Origin: Neostapfia colusana
Taxonomy: Eukaryota > Streptophyta > Magnoliopsida > Poales > Poaceae
NCBI GenBank assembly: GCA_030760725.1
Contig: JASWHV010000001.1
Location: 73,615,683 to 73,679,682, forward strand
Reading direction: 5' to 3'
DNA length: 64,000 nucleotides
Part shown: positions 21,952-32,104 of the stretch, piece by piece
Layout of the letters: the number at the start of each line of letters is the position of its first letter
How positions within the stretch are numbered: position 1 is the stretch's first letter
Made by a program: the position numbers and the translations under genes
Notes under the pieces: generated by a model
What the model saw: only the letters and a program-made list of their open reading frames with translations
Database searches by the model: none
What the model was told of the DNA's origin: nothing

Positions 21952-23489
21952 CTTCTCATGCCTCGACATTGCTGGGAAAGTAGTCAGTGACGGTAGCGGC
22001 AGAATTGAGCTCGGGTCCGACAGTGCTAGCTCATCTCGGCAGTGAACAAAATCAACCAACGGGTCGCAAAGCACCACTGGGGCACGGGGAAAGCAAACCA
22101 TGCCTTCCTCTTGGCTGGAGATCGCCGGGAAAGTAGACTTCACCGGCGACCCGAGCCGTTTTCACCAGCGGCGGCAAAAATACGGTGCTACGATCACTGG
22201 GTTTATCATGTTCGCTAGGATTTGTCCGAGGTAATCATGAGGTGCTACTCTAGCTTCAGCTCATCCAGAATCTCCAGATATCAAGTGATCGAGATGAATT
22301 TCTAGTTTTGGTTCTCGGTGTTCTATACGACGATCGTCAAGAAAAGTGAAATTCTGGCGTACCGGCGCTAAGAGGGAGCTAGGGGGTTTGGGAGGAGCTA
22401 CTAGACTCCAATGCTAACATCATAGAACAGTTGGTTGCGCCGGAGAAGCTCGGAGCTGTCCAGGCGACGGTGTTAAGTCAGAGACGCTTCGGGTTGAACA
22501 GGGGAGTGGAAATCGGCTCGGTAAAGCTCGAGGAGAGCTGATCATGATCGCTGAGGGCTGGAGCACGTCGAGTGAAGGTCGGTGGTGCCATTTATGGCCT
22601 CAGTTCGAGGTGGAAGGGTGGGTTTTTGGCGTGTCGACGGCGAGGGTGAGAGTTTTGGTGCGCGGCGGTTCTCTCCAAGTTCTCAGCGCGAGGAGGCGTC
22701 GGGGCAGTGGCGAAATGGCTTTGTGATGCCCGGTATTCGAAGATAATGTGCCGGAGATGTCGGTCGGGAGCTGGAATCTCCGAGCAGGAGGTGGCACCGC
22801 AGATCAGCGCCGTGGCGTCCGCTTGAGCGCGCGCAAGAAACCGAGCACCGAGAGTTTGTCGGTTTGCTCGAGTATGAGGCCCCACCCCTTTGTTTTAACC
22901 ACTAAACTTCAATTTTCCACTGCTGTTAATAATGGTGACCTTCATGCCCCTGTACATTTGAATAATTCACCAAATGTCCATTTGGATTTGAATGATTCAA
23001 ATTGTGGAGTGTTTGAAATGTATTTACAGCACATATGCAGTTTGAAATTCAAATTGGATTTGAATTTGCTTAAATTAGCTCATGTTAAGATCAACTCCAA
23101 ATGTAGTGAAAATTGGTGTGTGAGCTCACAAAATGTTCTGATTGTGAATATGAATCCCACTTTTGAATTCATGGGGTGCAAGGAGTTTGAATTTAAATTT
23201 AAGTTTAAACTAGCCTTTTTATAATTCTACCCAAAAATACCTCAAAAGGTTTTGGATTTGGGTGAAATTTGGTATGAGCATACCTAGCAAGGTTTAGGAG
23301 TTTTTCAAATGCTCAGCCCCCATATGATGCATGTGGGAAATACCACTTTTGCATTTTGTGAGTTTATCTCCTAATGAGTTTCTTGATGGTGTTTACATGA
23401 TCTTCAAAGATTTTCATAAGATTTCCTCAAATAAGGTGTGTGTGGTGTGATGAACACTTTTTAGCAAATGAAAAACTTGGGCCCTTACA

Positions 23490-24339
23490 GTTATATGTAA
23501 ATTCTGCCAACTGTAAATGATCGTCCCAGTTTTTACCGTAGTGGATGGCACAAGCACGTAGCATATCTTCAAGCACTTGATTCAGCCGTTCAGTTTGACA
23601 ATCCGTCTGCGGGTGATATGCGAAGCTTCAGATCAGTTTTGTCACCAATGACGCGTGCAGCTGCTCCTAAAATCAAGCAACGAACAGCGCACCGCGATCT
23701 GAAATAATTGTGCGGGGAATACGGTGCAAGGACAAAATCCTTGAAATATACAACTACGCATATTGCTTGGGGACGTACTTTGTATGTACGGGAATAAAAT
23801 GACCCGACTTGGTTAGTCGATCGACTATCACCCAAATTGAATCATGCTTGTGGGAAGTGAGAGGTAGCCCAACTATGAAGTCTATGCTGATATCCTCCCA
23901 CTTCCACGCCAGAATGATCAATGGTTGCAGCTGTCCGGCTTTGCGCATGTGGTCGTCTTTCACACGCCGACACATATCACATTCGGATACGTATTTTGTG
24001 ATTTCTATTTTCATCATTGTCCACCAAAACCTAGTTTTAAGATCTTGGTACATCTTGTTTCTGCCCGGATGAATAGAATACTTGGACAAGTGAGCTTTGT
24101 CCAAGATTTTCTTCCGAAGTCCCATATCACGGGGTACCACTATACGGTCTTTAAACCATAGAGTACGGTGTTCAGCTCTTTGGAAGCATTTCATCTCGCC
24201 ATTCTTCATTCTTCTCCAAATGTGTAACATTCCCACGTCTTTCTTCTGAGCTCCCATAATCTCCTCTCGTATGGTAGGGACGAGAGCAAGGTGATATAAT
24301 GCTCCATATGGAACCAAGTATAAACTCAGCTCCTCCTCC
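23490..24339 (-). pseudogene. Integrase of gypsy Z, truncated
   Basis: Minus strand, reading down from 24317. The H2C2 zinc finger is visible as YSIHPG...CDMCRRV. The catalytic core starts with D in SIDFIVGLP and reads VDRLTKSGHFIPV. A frameshift near 23760 follows, and the sequence stays recognisable to ERLNQVLEDMLRACA and LAEFTYN at 23490, where the X1 LTR begins. The C-terminal part and any chromodomain are missing. It would insert the cDNA copy into the genome. Confidence 0.85.
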
Positions 24340-25686
24340 TCAATCGAGTGATGGACAGATTGTTGATGTGAGATTTGCGGCTTAAGGCATCGGCAACCAC
24401 GTTTGCCTTGCCGGGATGGTAGTGGATATCAATCTCATAATCTTTGAGCAGCTCTAGCCATCTCGTTGCCGCATATTCAACTCCTTTTGGGTGAATATAT
24501 ATTTTAAGCTCTTGTGGTTAGTGTAGATATGCACTAAGTTCCCAAGTAAATAGTGTCTCCACATTTTCAACGCCAATATCACAGAAGCGAGCTCATGGTT
24601 ACGAGGTTGACGTGAACCATAGGCGACTACTCTTCCTCCTTCCATCAATACACAGCCGAGCCCGATACTGGACGCATCACAATATACGTCGAAGGGCTTG
24701 GTCGTATCCGGTTGAGCTAACACCGGGGCTGTTGCAAGATGCTTCACCAATGCTTGGAAGGATCCTTCACATGCTGAGCTATAAACTATTTAATACCCTT
24801 CTTCAACAATTCAGTCATCGGTTTAGCAAGCTTAGAGAAGCTTGGGATGAATCTCCGATAATATACCGCTAAACCGAGGAAACTTCTGACTTCGTGGACA
24901 GATGTGGGGGACTTCCATTTTAGCACTTGCTCAATCTTGCTTGGATCAACCACAATGCCTTCCGCAGAGATAATATGACCAAGAAATGACACTTGGCTGA
25001 TCCAAAACTCGCATTTACTGAACTTGGAATAAAGATTGTGGTCTTGCAATCGTTGAAGAACGATATGCAAGTGTTCGGCGTGTTCTTCTTCAGAGTTGGA
25101 AGAAACCAAAATGTCATCTATGAACACCACCACAAACTTGTCCAACTCCGGCATCAACACTGAGTTCATGAGGTACATAAAATGTGCTGGGGCATTGGTG
25201 AGACCAAAAGACATGATGAGATATCCATATAACCAATATCTCGTCGAGAAGGCCGTCTTCGGAATATCCTCTGCCTGGATCTTGAATTGGTGATATCCAT
25301 AGTGAAGATCCATCTTCAAAAATACAATTGCACCCACCAGTTGATCGAATAAAATATCGATCCTTGGCAGTGGATATTTGTTTTTGATGGTGATGGCGTT
25401 GAGAGGTCCGTAATCCACACACAACCGCAAGGTTTCATCCTTCTTCTTTACAAACAGCGCCGAGCATCCCCATGGCGAGGAACTCGGTCGAATGAAACCC
25501 TTTTTCATCAAATTATTGAGCTGCCCCTTCAATTCGGCTAGCTCATTCGGAGCCATCTTGTATGGTCTCGGTGATATCGGTATTGTCCTGGGTATATGTT
25601 TGATCTTGAACTCGACATCCGTTTCAGGTGGCATGCCCGGGAGATCATCCGGAAACGCGTCAGGATATTCACGAACCACACGAATA
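24340..25686 (-). pseudogene. RT and RNase H of gypsy Z
   Basis: 25679-24786 is one open stretch. It shows the RT fingers motif FIRPSSSPWGCSALFV, the LCVDYGPLNAITIKNKYPLPR region, the catalytic VFIDDILV (the YxDD box in F-I-D-D form), and the RT connection FLGHIISAEGIVVDP. RNase H follows in another frame (24750-24454: PFDVYCDASSIGLGCVLM, then VHIYTNHKSLKYIF). Frameshifts lie near 24780 and 24450. Apart from them the proteins are well preserved. Motifs fit the plant chromovirus group. Confidence 0.9.
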
Positions 25687-26647
25687 TCCTAATCTTTGTG
25701 GCTTCCATGTTATAGGTGACTGGAATTTCTTGGACCGAATGGTCAAGAATGAGAGTATGTGGTTCATGAAGTGGAGAATTTAAATGAACCACACATGGAA
25801 CAATGTCAAGAACAGCACCATGGCGGTTTAGCCATGACATTCCTAAAATGACATCGAGTTTTTGACTCCCTAATATAATTAGAGACGTCGGATATAGATT
25901 TCCACCCAATTGCAATGGTGCTCTATAGACCATCCTATCAGCTGTTATTTTTCCACCCGTAGAGCAAATCAAATATCAACTTTTTGTGGGAATGATAGGC
26001 AATTGGTATTTAATAACATAAGATTGACTTATGAAATTATGGGTGGCACCGGAGTCAAAAAGTATGACTACGAGATGATATAATAAAGAAAACGTACCCG
26101 CGAGGACGGATTCGCCTTCCGGCATGTCTTCGATAGCTAGGTGGTGGACGTTGCCGGGTTTTAGTGCTGGTTTCTTGGGCTGGTTGCGGGGCTGATTTGC
26201 ACCCTGATACGGTGCTGGACCCCTGCCCTGTCTCTGCTCGGGGCAGTCCTTGGCAAAATGTCCGACACGGCCACACGTGAAGCACGTGTATCGTGTCGGG
26301 TTCTTTCCAAACTGTGGAAGGAATCCCGGAGCACGCGGTGGAAATGGAGGAGCACGCGGCACCATCCGTTGCTGCTTCTGTTGCTGTGGTGGATACGGTG
26401 GTCGGAGACTGGGCACATTGAATTGACGACTGCGGAACTGCGACGGTCGTGCCGGTGGCTGCCACCTCTGACCGGATGGTGAGCGATACACCACGCGGTA
26501 CTTTTATGGCGCCCCACCATTGCTGCTCGCCAGCATGCTGCGTTTCCTCTTATCAGAACCGCGCTCGCGCTGAGCGTCTTATTGCACAATCGTGGCATTG
26601 CCGAGGTCATTGGATGTGCCGCGATTGCTTTGGGCGAGATGGACCTT
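25538..26647 (-). pseudogene. gag C-terminus and protease of gypsy Z
   Basis: Minus strand: a Q/P-rich region, zinc knuckle CFTCGRVGHFAKDC (near 26285-26245), and protease motif LFDSGATHNFIS (near 26060), with a frameshift near 25975. The protease core goes on as DVILGMSWLNRHGAVLD. A second shift near 25690 moves the reading into the RT frame. The N-terminal gag part is shifted (26640-26500), then cut by the Y1 LTR at 26648. Confidence 0.85.
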
Positions 26648-27266
26648 TGTAACACCCTCAATTTTACTATCATGCATTGCATACATTTTTCATGTAGAGA
26701 AGCATTTGAAAAGAAAAAGAAAATAAAGAGAGGAATATAGAAGAAAATAAAATAGTAAAAGGAAATAAAAATAGAAAATAATGAAAATAAATAGAAAATA
26801 AAGAAATAAAAATTAAAAGAAAATAATAAATAAATAAAATACCCAAACCTGGCCGCCCCTAATTTTTACCCAAAATGACCAAAATTTTCCCCAAATTCCC
26901 CCTCCCCTAATTTCCCCTAATTTTCCATAATTTCCCTGATTTTTCCAAAATTTCCCCAAAATTCCCCTAGGGAATTTTTCCCCACATTGGGGGGGGGGGA
27001 TTTCCCCCCAAATTGGCCGCACCTCTAGGGGTGGAAAAACCCTAGCAGGCTCCCCCTCCCCCTTGGCCGCAACACATAAGGGGGGAAACCCTAGCCGCTC
27101 CCCTTTAATTTTTGTGGGATTTTCTCCACCCAAATAATATCAGCCCTTGGTGGAAAATAAATATTTAAATCACAGCCCCTAGCTCCCACCTCTTTTTAAA
27201 TTTAATCGTAGCCCTTGGATAAATGAGTTGCTAAAATCCTAGCCACCTAGCTATTCCCCCCCCCCT

Positions 27267-27274
27267 TATAAATA
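27267..27274 (+). promoter_or_regulatory. TATA box of Y1 LTR
   Basis: TATAAATA after a run of C. Transcription would start near 27300, some 650 bp into the LTR. The Y2 LTR has only a weak TTTTAAAAAAA at the same place (near 35318). Confidence 0.65.
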
Positions 27275-27885
27275 AAACTCTCCCCCTAGCTTCCACCCTA
27301 GCTCATAATTTTATGGCCGCCGCCCCTCTCTCTCTGCTGTCAAGCATTGGTTGCCACCCCTGCTGAGGTTTGGCCGCCGTCGAAGCTCCGCCACGCCTCG
27401 CCATCGCCGGAGAAGAAGCCCCTCGACAGTCTGCCCTAGCCGCAGCCTCACCAATCTCCATAGAAAATCTCAGCTGCTGCCATTGCAAGGAAGAAGGTCC
27501 TGCCGCAAGAAGGAAGGGAGGAAGAAGTGAGGTATGTTTTCGTTACCCCTCTTACCACGTCGCTGCTGTTTCTACGCACTCGTTTACTCCACCCCCTGCG
27601 AGCAGAAATTTCTGCGTGTGGACAGACCATGTTTTCGTCAAGTTTTGATGGTGGAGTTGATCTACAAATTGTGTCAAGATCATAACCACGTCCACACTTG
27701 ATCGCAGCTGCCTTGTTCATCATAAAACCCCGTGGAAGCCTACAAAAACTTGCGAGAACATGTGCAAACTGATTTTTATAAACTGCACCATAGGAATTGC
27801 ATTCATCCACCTCATTGCATCTTGAGTAAAGTTTGTGCATGATAATTGATTGCTGTAATCTTTGTATCTGCGTGGTCGTGAGTAG

Positions 27886-29187
27886 AAAGACACGCTCAAG
27901 AGGCCGTCTACGAGGATCTACAGCACCAAGACTTCGAGACACTTGAGCAACACGAACCGCGGGAACAAGGCAAGTGCCCCTTGACCATATTGAACCTAAG
28001 TTTGAAACTGTTTTAATTGTAAAACTTGCATGCTCGTGTCAACTTGATGGGAAACCATTTTATAGGAGTTTACTTGCTTTGTTAGGTACCCTTGTCACGG
28101 GGAAAATTGTTGAGTCAGGTATGGTCGTTTTTCCTTTTGCTTCGCTTAATTTATAGGATATGGGAAGCTGAAATAAAAAAAATGTTTAGCTACTGCACTC
28201 ATGAGATTAAAGATGATGAGAACTTGATGATGTTAATGAACATGGAATTGGGGAGACCTAGGCGAGCTTGGTTCGTGGATGTTGCTGAATGAGATGGTGG
28301 TTTGCTTGCTGTAGATCTAAGGACCGGTTCATGAGAGCACATGCCAGGAAAACAGCGCCACCACAAGGCCAAATATGGGTGCGGCTTAGCTGACTAATTA
28401 GGTGTGTTTCTAGCTTGTTACGGACCATTGGATGGTGCGGGGAATGGGAGTCGAGGAGGACTGCACTGGGAACTGCATGGCACATGAGGGGGCCCGTGGG
28501 TGGGAGAATGGAGATTCGAGCCAGCCGGCGAAATCTCAGTGGGTCCGTACATTCTAGTAGCCCTATTGTAAAGGCTATTTTGTGATCTCTTGGCCATACA
28601 CCAACGGTTGTGTAGTGGCATAATGGAGGTTCTCTCTAGTGCCCACGGGTGACGAAATCACGAACTTGTGGGTAAACTGGTGCCACCTCTACAGAGTGTA
28701 AAACTATCACGATAGCCGTGCTTCCGGTTACAAGCACCTGGCCAACTTCCATGATAAGAGGCAAAACTCGGGATGGTTATTCGGGAATGGTCATTGAGAT
28801 TGGTTTTGGGACTGGTTGTGGTCATGAATATGAGATTGGATTCGATTATATGAATGTGTTGACCATGAGTATTTATGAGTATGAGATGAACTTGAGAAAG
28901 AGTATTGGCTGGTTGAGGCTTGATAAATGGTGAATTATGATGAAGGAATATTGATGAATTACTTGGTTATGTTAGGATTTAACTCATCTAGAGATAGTTG
29001 CTGTTTTTACCATGTTTGTGAAATGAAATTTGCTTGTTGCAATGAACCTTTTTATTCCCTACCTTGTTGTAAGCTACATGTCATATTTTTCCCGCACTTT
29101 CTAAGTATGGCATGTACTCACCCTTGCATTCCCACATATACATCAGCTACAGGAGAAGAATACTTTGAGGAACAGGTGGAGTACTAG
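27886..29187 (+). CDS. Spliced small acidic ORF inside the Y1 LTR (two exons seen)
   Basis: Exon A is 27886-27969, preceded by GTGAGTAG and followed by AAG|GCAAGT. Exon B is 29153-29187, preceded by CATCAGCTACAG and ending in TAG (29185-29187). Phases are identical to those of the solo LTR and X1 copies (1 and 1), and the frame is open throughout (AQEAVYEDLQHQDFETLEQH, then EEYFEEQVEY). The intron is 1183 bp with GC-AG ends. A candidate upstream donor GAG|GTATGT lies at 27532, but joining it would bring in a TGA, so the first exon is not resolved. The Y2 LTR keeps exon A (ends 36020) with one stop codon. Function unknown. Confidence 0.55.
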
Positions 29188-29458
29188 GCGTGCGCACTAC
29201 TGTCAACATGCCCATGGAGTTGCAGTTGGACCCTGCTGTCTTAGCCATTTTCCGCTGTCGTTTAGAGTCTTTTGCTGCAAGAATAAGTTGGATATTCATG
29301 AGTGAGACAATGAGTCAATGTAATAAAGTACATAAAAATCATTTGTACGTGGTTATATTCTGAGTTTAGTTTGTGATAAAGCTGTGTATGTGTGATAAAC
29401 ATCCTAGGCACACATATGCACTCACATGGTTCGTTTTTCGGAACCGGGTGTCACAATT

Positions 29459-29471
29459 TGGCATCAGAGCC
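29459..29471 (+). promoter_or_regulatory. Primer binding site of gypsy Y1
   Basis: TGGCATCAGAGCC, three bases after the LTR end. It matches the Met-tRNA primer site with one change (C for T). Confidence 0.85.
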
Positions 29472-29727
29472 ATGTTGACCATAGTACGCAAGCCTAGGTA
29501 GAATGGACATTCTAAAACACATAGGAATGCCCCTATAAACTGTTATTTTAAAAAATTCCTTGCTGCTGCACTTTATTTGTCAACTCAGCCACCGCAAAGT
29601 GCTATTTCCAGCCCCTCTTTTCTTCTTTTCTTGTGGACAGCCATACTTTTCGTTTTCTTGCTTCATTGCTTCTGAAATTTTGGAGTTATTTCGTTATTTT
29701 CTAAAGTTTCTCATATCTTATTTATAG

Positions 29728-30705
29728 ATGCCGGTGACTAGGAGCACAGCACGAATGAGAACTCGTCCACCACCACTCGGGAGTGCACTTAACCCTATTG
29801 AGGTGTCCGATGAACCATATTGGGAGGAGGTGAAGATGGAACCTCATGAGGAAGATGAAGTCAGTAGCTCTATGCATGAGGAAGAGGTTCCGAAAGAGGT
29901 GGAACCAATCGAAGACGACATGGAAGACGATCCACAAGAACAGCAGCCTTGGTATGCACCTCAGGAGGAATTTCATGCGGGCTTACACCCAGCGGAGCCT
30001 TATTAAGCTATGTTGGAAGGAGATCAATCCGAAGAGGAGCCACCCCCTGCTGAGGCCGAGAATGAAGGTGATGAACGGGCCAACCGTTCAGTTCAAGAAT
30101 TCCGGTCCGAGGGGATGGAGGGAGGATACATATCCACGGAGCTTAGAGAGTTCCTGGATTGCTGCAGCTTATACCCGGAGTATCTCCTCAAGAAAGTCCC
30201 TCGTCTCGTACATGAAGAGTGGAAGGCTGAGGTAACCATCCTATCTAACGGTAGGGTTGTCACACGGCACTTCACACCCACATGGAGAGCTACAAGGGCA
30301 GAAGCTATTGATGATGCTGCATGGGATGCACTCACCGGACTGTGCTACGCTTTCCCGTAGAAGCTTGAGAACACTACCTTTGAGCCGCACCCGTATCGGA
30401 AGAGTGGTACAAGGGAGATCATTGGACCCCATGAAGGAACTCTTTCCAACCCACAAGCTTCTGACAAGTCTTAGAGGTTGCTCGTGGAGTTAGGAAACCG
30501 CTATGCAAGCGCACAAGAAGAGATCCGTCATCTCCGCAAGAAGCTGTACTTGCTGGAAAAACAAGAGGAGACTCGTGCCAATTCAGGAACAAATGGAGCT
30601 CGAGCGTCATCTATCACTACATTGACTTCCAACTCAACATGGTGTGCGCCCATGTATGGACCATCCCCGTCACACGGCGCGATCAGCACCGGTTCTCACA
30701 ATTAA
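29728..30705 (+). pseudogene. Extra ORF upstream of gag in gypsy Y1, ~325 codons, three stops
   Basis: ATG at 29728 follows TTATTTATAG directly, as in X1 and X2 where the ATG follows an AG acceptor. One frame runs to TAA at 30703-30705, broken only by TAA 30004-30006, TAG 30358-30360 and one stop near 30472. Regions: a basic start (MPVTRSTARMRTR); a long acidic stretch; a compact domain (about 30120-30350) with a helix STELREFLDCC, strands EEWKAEVTILSN and GRVVTRHFTP, and a helix ATRAEAIDDAAWDALTGL; then a coiled coil YASAQEEIRHLRKKLYLLEK. The length agrees with the X2 ORF (~318 codons). The domain's order and its A-rich last helix resemble a double-stranded-RNA-binding fold. Function unknown. 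Confidence 0.65.
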
Positions 30706-31004
30706 GTTTAGATTTCCCATTGAATAAAGTTGTAATAGGATCGCTTAGACGTAGTAGGCTGAAATAAGAGTGTTGTGCTGATTTTTTATGATGCTTGCTT
30801 GAGTTATATGCTTGGTGTGAGATGTGGGACACTTCGGCGAATGTCCACATCCACACATTGTTGAGAGATGTGACATGCTTCGGCACTTGTTCACATCCTC
30901 ATATAGGCTGACATTAATAAAAGTAGTTGCTTAGTTCATACACCTTCATGCATATAGTTGGGGGATCAATCTGAATTTCTATTTCCTACTATACTCTCTT
31001 ACTG

Positions 31005-32100
31005 ATGGCGAGGGAAAATTCCAACCGCCAACGAAAGAAGGCTCGTGGTAACAGCAAAACACATGAGGTTGGCAATGTGGAAGTTCCTGAAGATGCCAAC
31101 CGCAGGGCTGATGCAAGCAACCTTGAACGGTTGATGGCTATGCAGAACCAGCTCATGCAAACTATGATACAAATGTTGGGTCAGCTGCAGGCCAACAACA
31201 AAAACAACCCTAACCCCGTTCCTGCATCCCCACCGCCGCCACCGCCACCACCGCCGGCTCACAACCGATTGGGAGAATTCATGAGGACTAGGCCACCTAC
31301 TTTTGCACAAGCCAATGATCCTATGGAGGCTGACGATTGGCTGAAGTCTATGGAAAAGAAACATGCTATTGTTCAATGTAGTGATCTGGAGAAGGTTCTC
31401 TTCGCATCACACCAGCTGATGGGAGCAGCCACTGATTGGTGGGACGCTCTTTGCAACGCTCATGTCAATCAAGAGACAATCACTTGGGCTGAATTAAAGG
31501 AGAGTTTCAACTCTCACTATGTCACTGAAGGAGTCATGATGCTAAAAAGGCAGGAGTTTGAAGGTCTCTGGCAAGTAAGGAAGAGTGTAAATGAGTACCT
31601 CAACAACTTCGCGCAGCTATCAAGGTATGCTCCAGAAGATGTCAACTCGGATCACAGAAAGCAATACTTGTTCACGAGAGCATTGAATGATGAAATTCAA
31701 GTTCAGCTGCTCAACAATGTTTATGTAAACTTTCAAAAGCTTGTTGACAAATATATAGTGGTGGAGACCAAGATCCGCGAGATTGAACAAGAGGGAAAGA
31801 GAAAGATGTCATATCAAGGACAGCCACAAGGAAGTAATGTACGTCCCCGCTTCATGCCACCTGCTCCACCACACTATGGCTTGTCTGCTTCTACTTTCCG
31901 CCCTACAAATCCACCTCGCTCTAATCAGCCACCGCAGCAACGCCCTGTTATCCAAGCACCCTGTTTGCCTATGCCTCCTGCGCCCCGTCCCAACATGGGC
32001 GCCTATGCTCAAACCCTGCCTCGCCCCAACTTTCATGCGGAGAGGACGGATACTTTGCAAATCAGTGCCCAAAGAAAGGCCTTGGACAGTCGAGCAATGC
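31005..32100 (+). pseudogene. gag: gag of gypsy Y1
   Basis: Starts MARENSNRQRKK. It has a Pro run (about 31230-31258), then the retrotransposon gag core with AATDWWDALCNAH, ITWAELKESFNSHYV and KSVNEYLNNFAQLSRYAPE. A Pro/Arg-rich tail leads to the zinc knuckle. Near 32033 one base is missing within the knuckle. The CGEDGYFANQC half (which also has Tyr for the usual His) is therefore in the next frame, the one that runs on into the protease. Otherwise open over 1.1 kb. Confidence 0.9.
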
Positions 32101-32104
32101 ACCA

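Larger units (their letters stand above)
5750..23489 (-). mobile_element. Ty3/gypsy copy X1 (partial), minus strand
   Basis: On the minus strand this element runs LTR (23489 to 9824), primer site (9820-9805), leader, upstream ORF (8343-7752), gag and protease (7481 to about 5900) and the first codons of RT. There it is cut at 5750 by another X-family LTR. The LTR start TGTAAGGGCCCAAG at 23489 abuts Z integrase coding sequence, with GTTAT (23490-23494) as the expected target duplication. A copia element lies inside the LTR. Protein motifs place it with plant Ty3/gypsy elements, probably of the Tekay/Del chromovirus type, but the chromodomain region is not retained. It is the same family as X2 at 38758-63149. 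Confidence 0.75.
9824..23489 (-). mobile_element. 5' LTR of gypsy X1, split by a copia element (3.9 kb without it)
   Basis: The LTR starts TGTAAGGGCCCAAG at 23489 (minus) and ends near 9824 before the primer site. Without the copia insertion and one target copy it is about 3919 bp. The 5' part (23489-21957 and 12204-11315) is made of AT-rich words and a GC-rich block. The 3' part (11314-9824) holds the two exons of the spliced LTR gene. Homologous pieces lie at 1-5749, 36546-37645 (opposite strand) and 37646-38757. The 5' end of 36546 onward matches 23489 downward, for example in the shared phrase ggtatttcccacatgcatca, so the start is supported by two copies. Confidence 0.7.
23490..26647 (-). 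mobile_element. Ty3/gypsy copy Z (partial), minus strand
   Basis: Minus-strand gag end, protease, RT, RNase H and integrase of a gypsy element related to but distinct from X. X1 cuts it at 23489/23490 inside the integrase (after LAEFTYN). The Y1 LTR cuts it at 26647/26648 in gag. No LTR of its own lies in the window, and the parts beyond the two insertions are not seen here. Because it hosts both X1 and Y1, it is the oldest insertion in the left half. Confidence 0.85.
26648..29455 (+). repeat. 5' LTR of gypsy Y1, 2808 bp
   Basis: TGTAACACCCTCAATTTT to ACCGGGTGTCACA. A purine-rich A/G start, then C-rich blocks, a TATA box at 27267-27274, and the two exons of the LTR gene. It is homologous to 34746-36545, which allows exact placing of the start. 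Confidence 0.9.

Noticed and set aside
22544..22885. Overlapping open frames in the X1 LTR
   Set aside because: Arg/Pro-rich products on both strands without motifs; explained by GC content.
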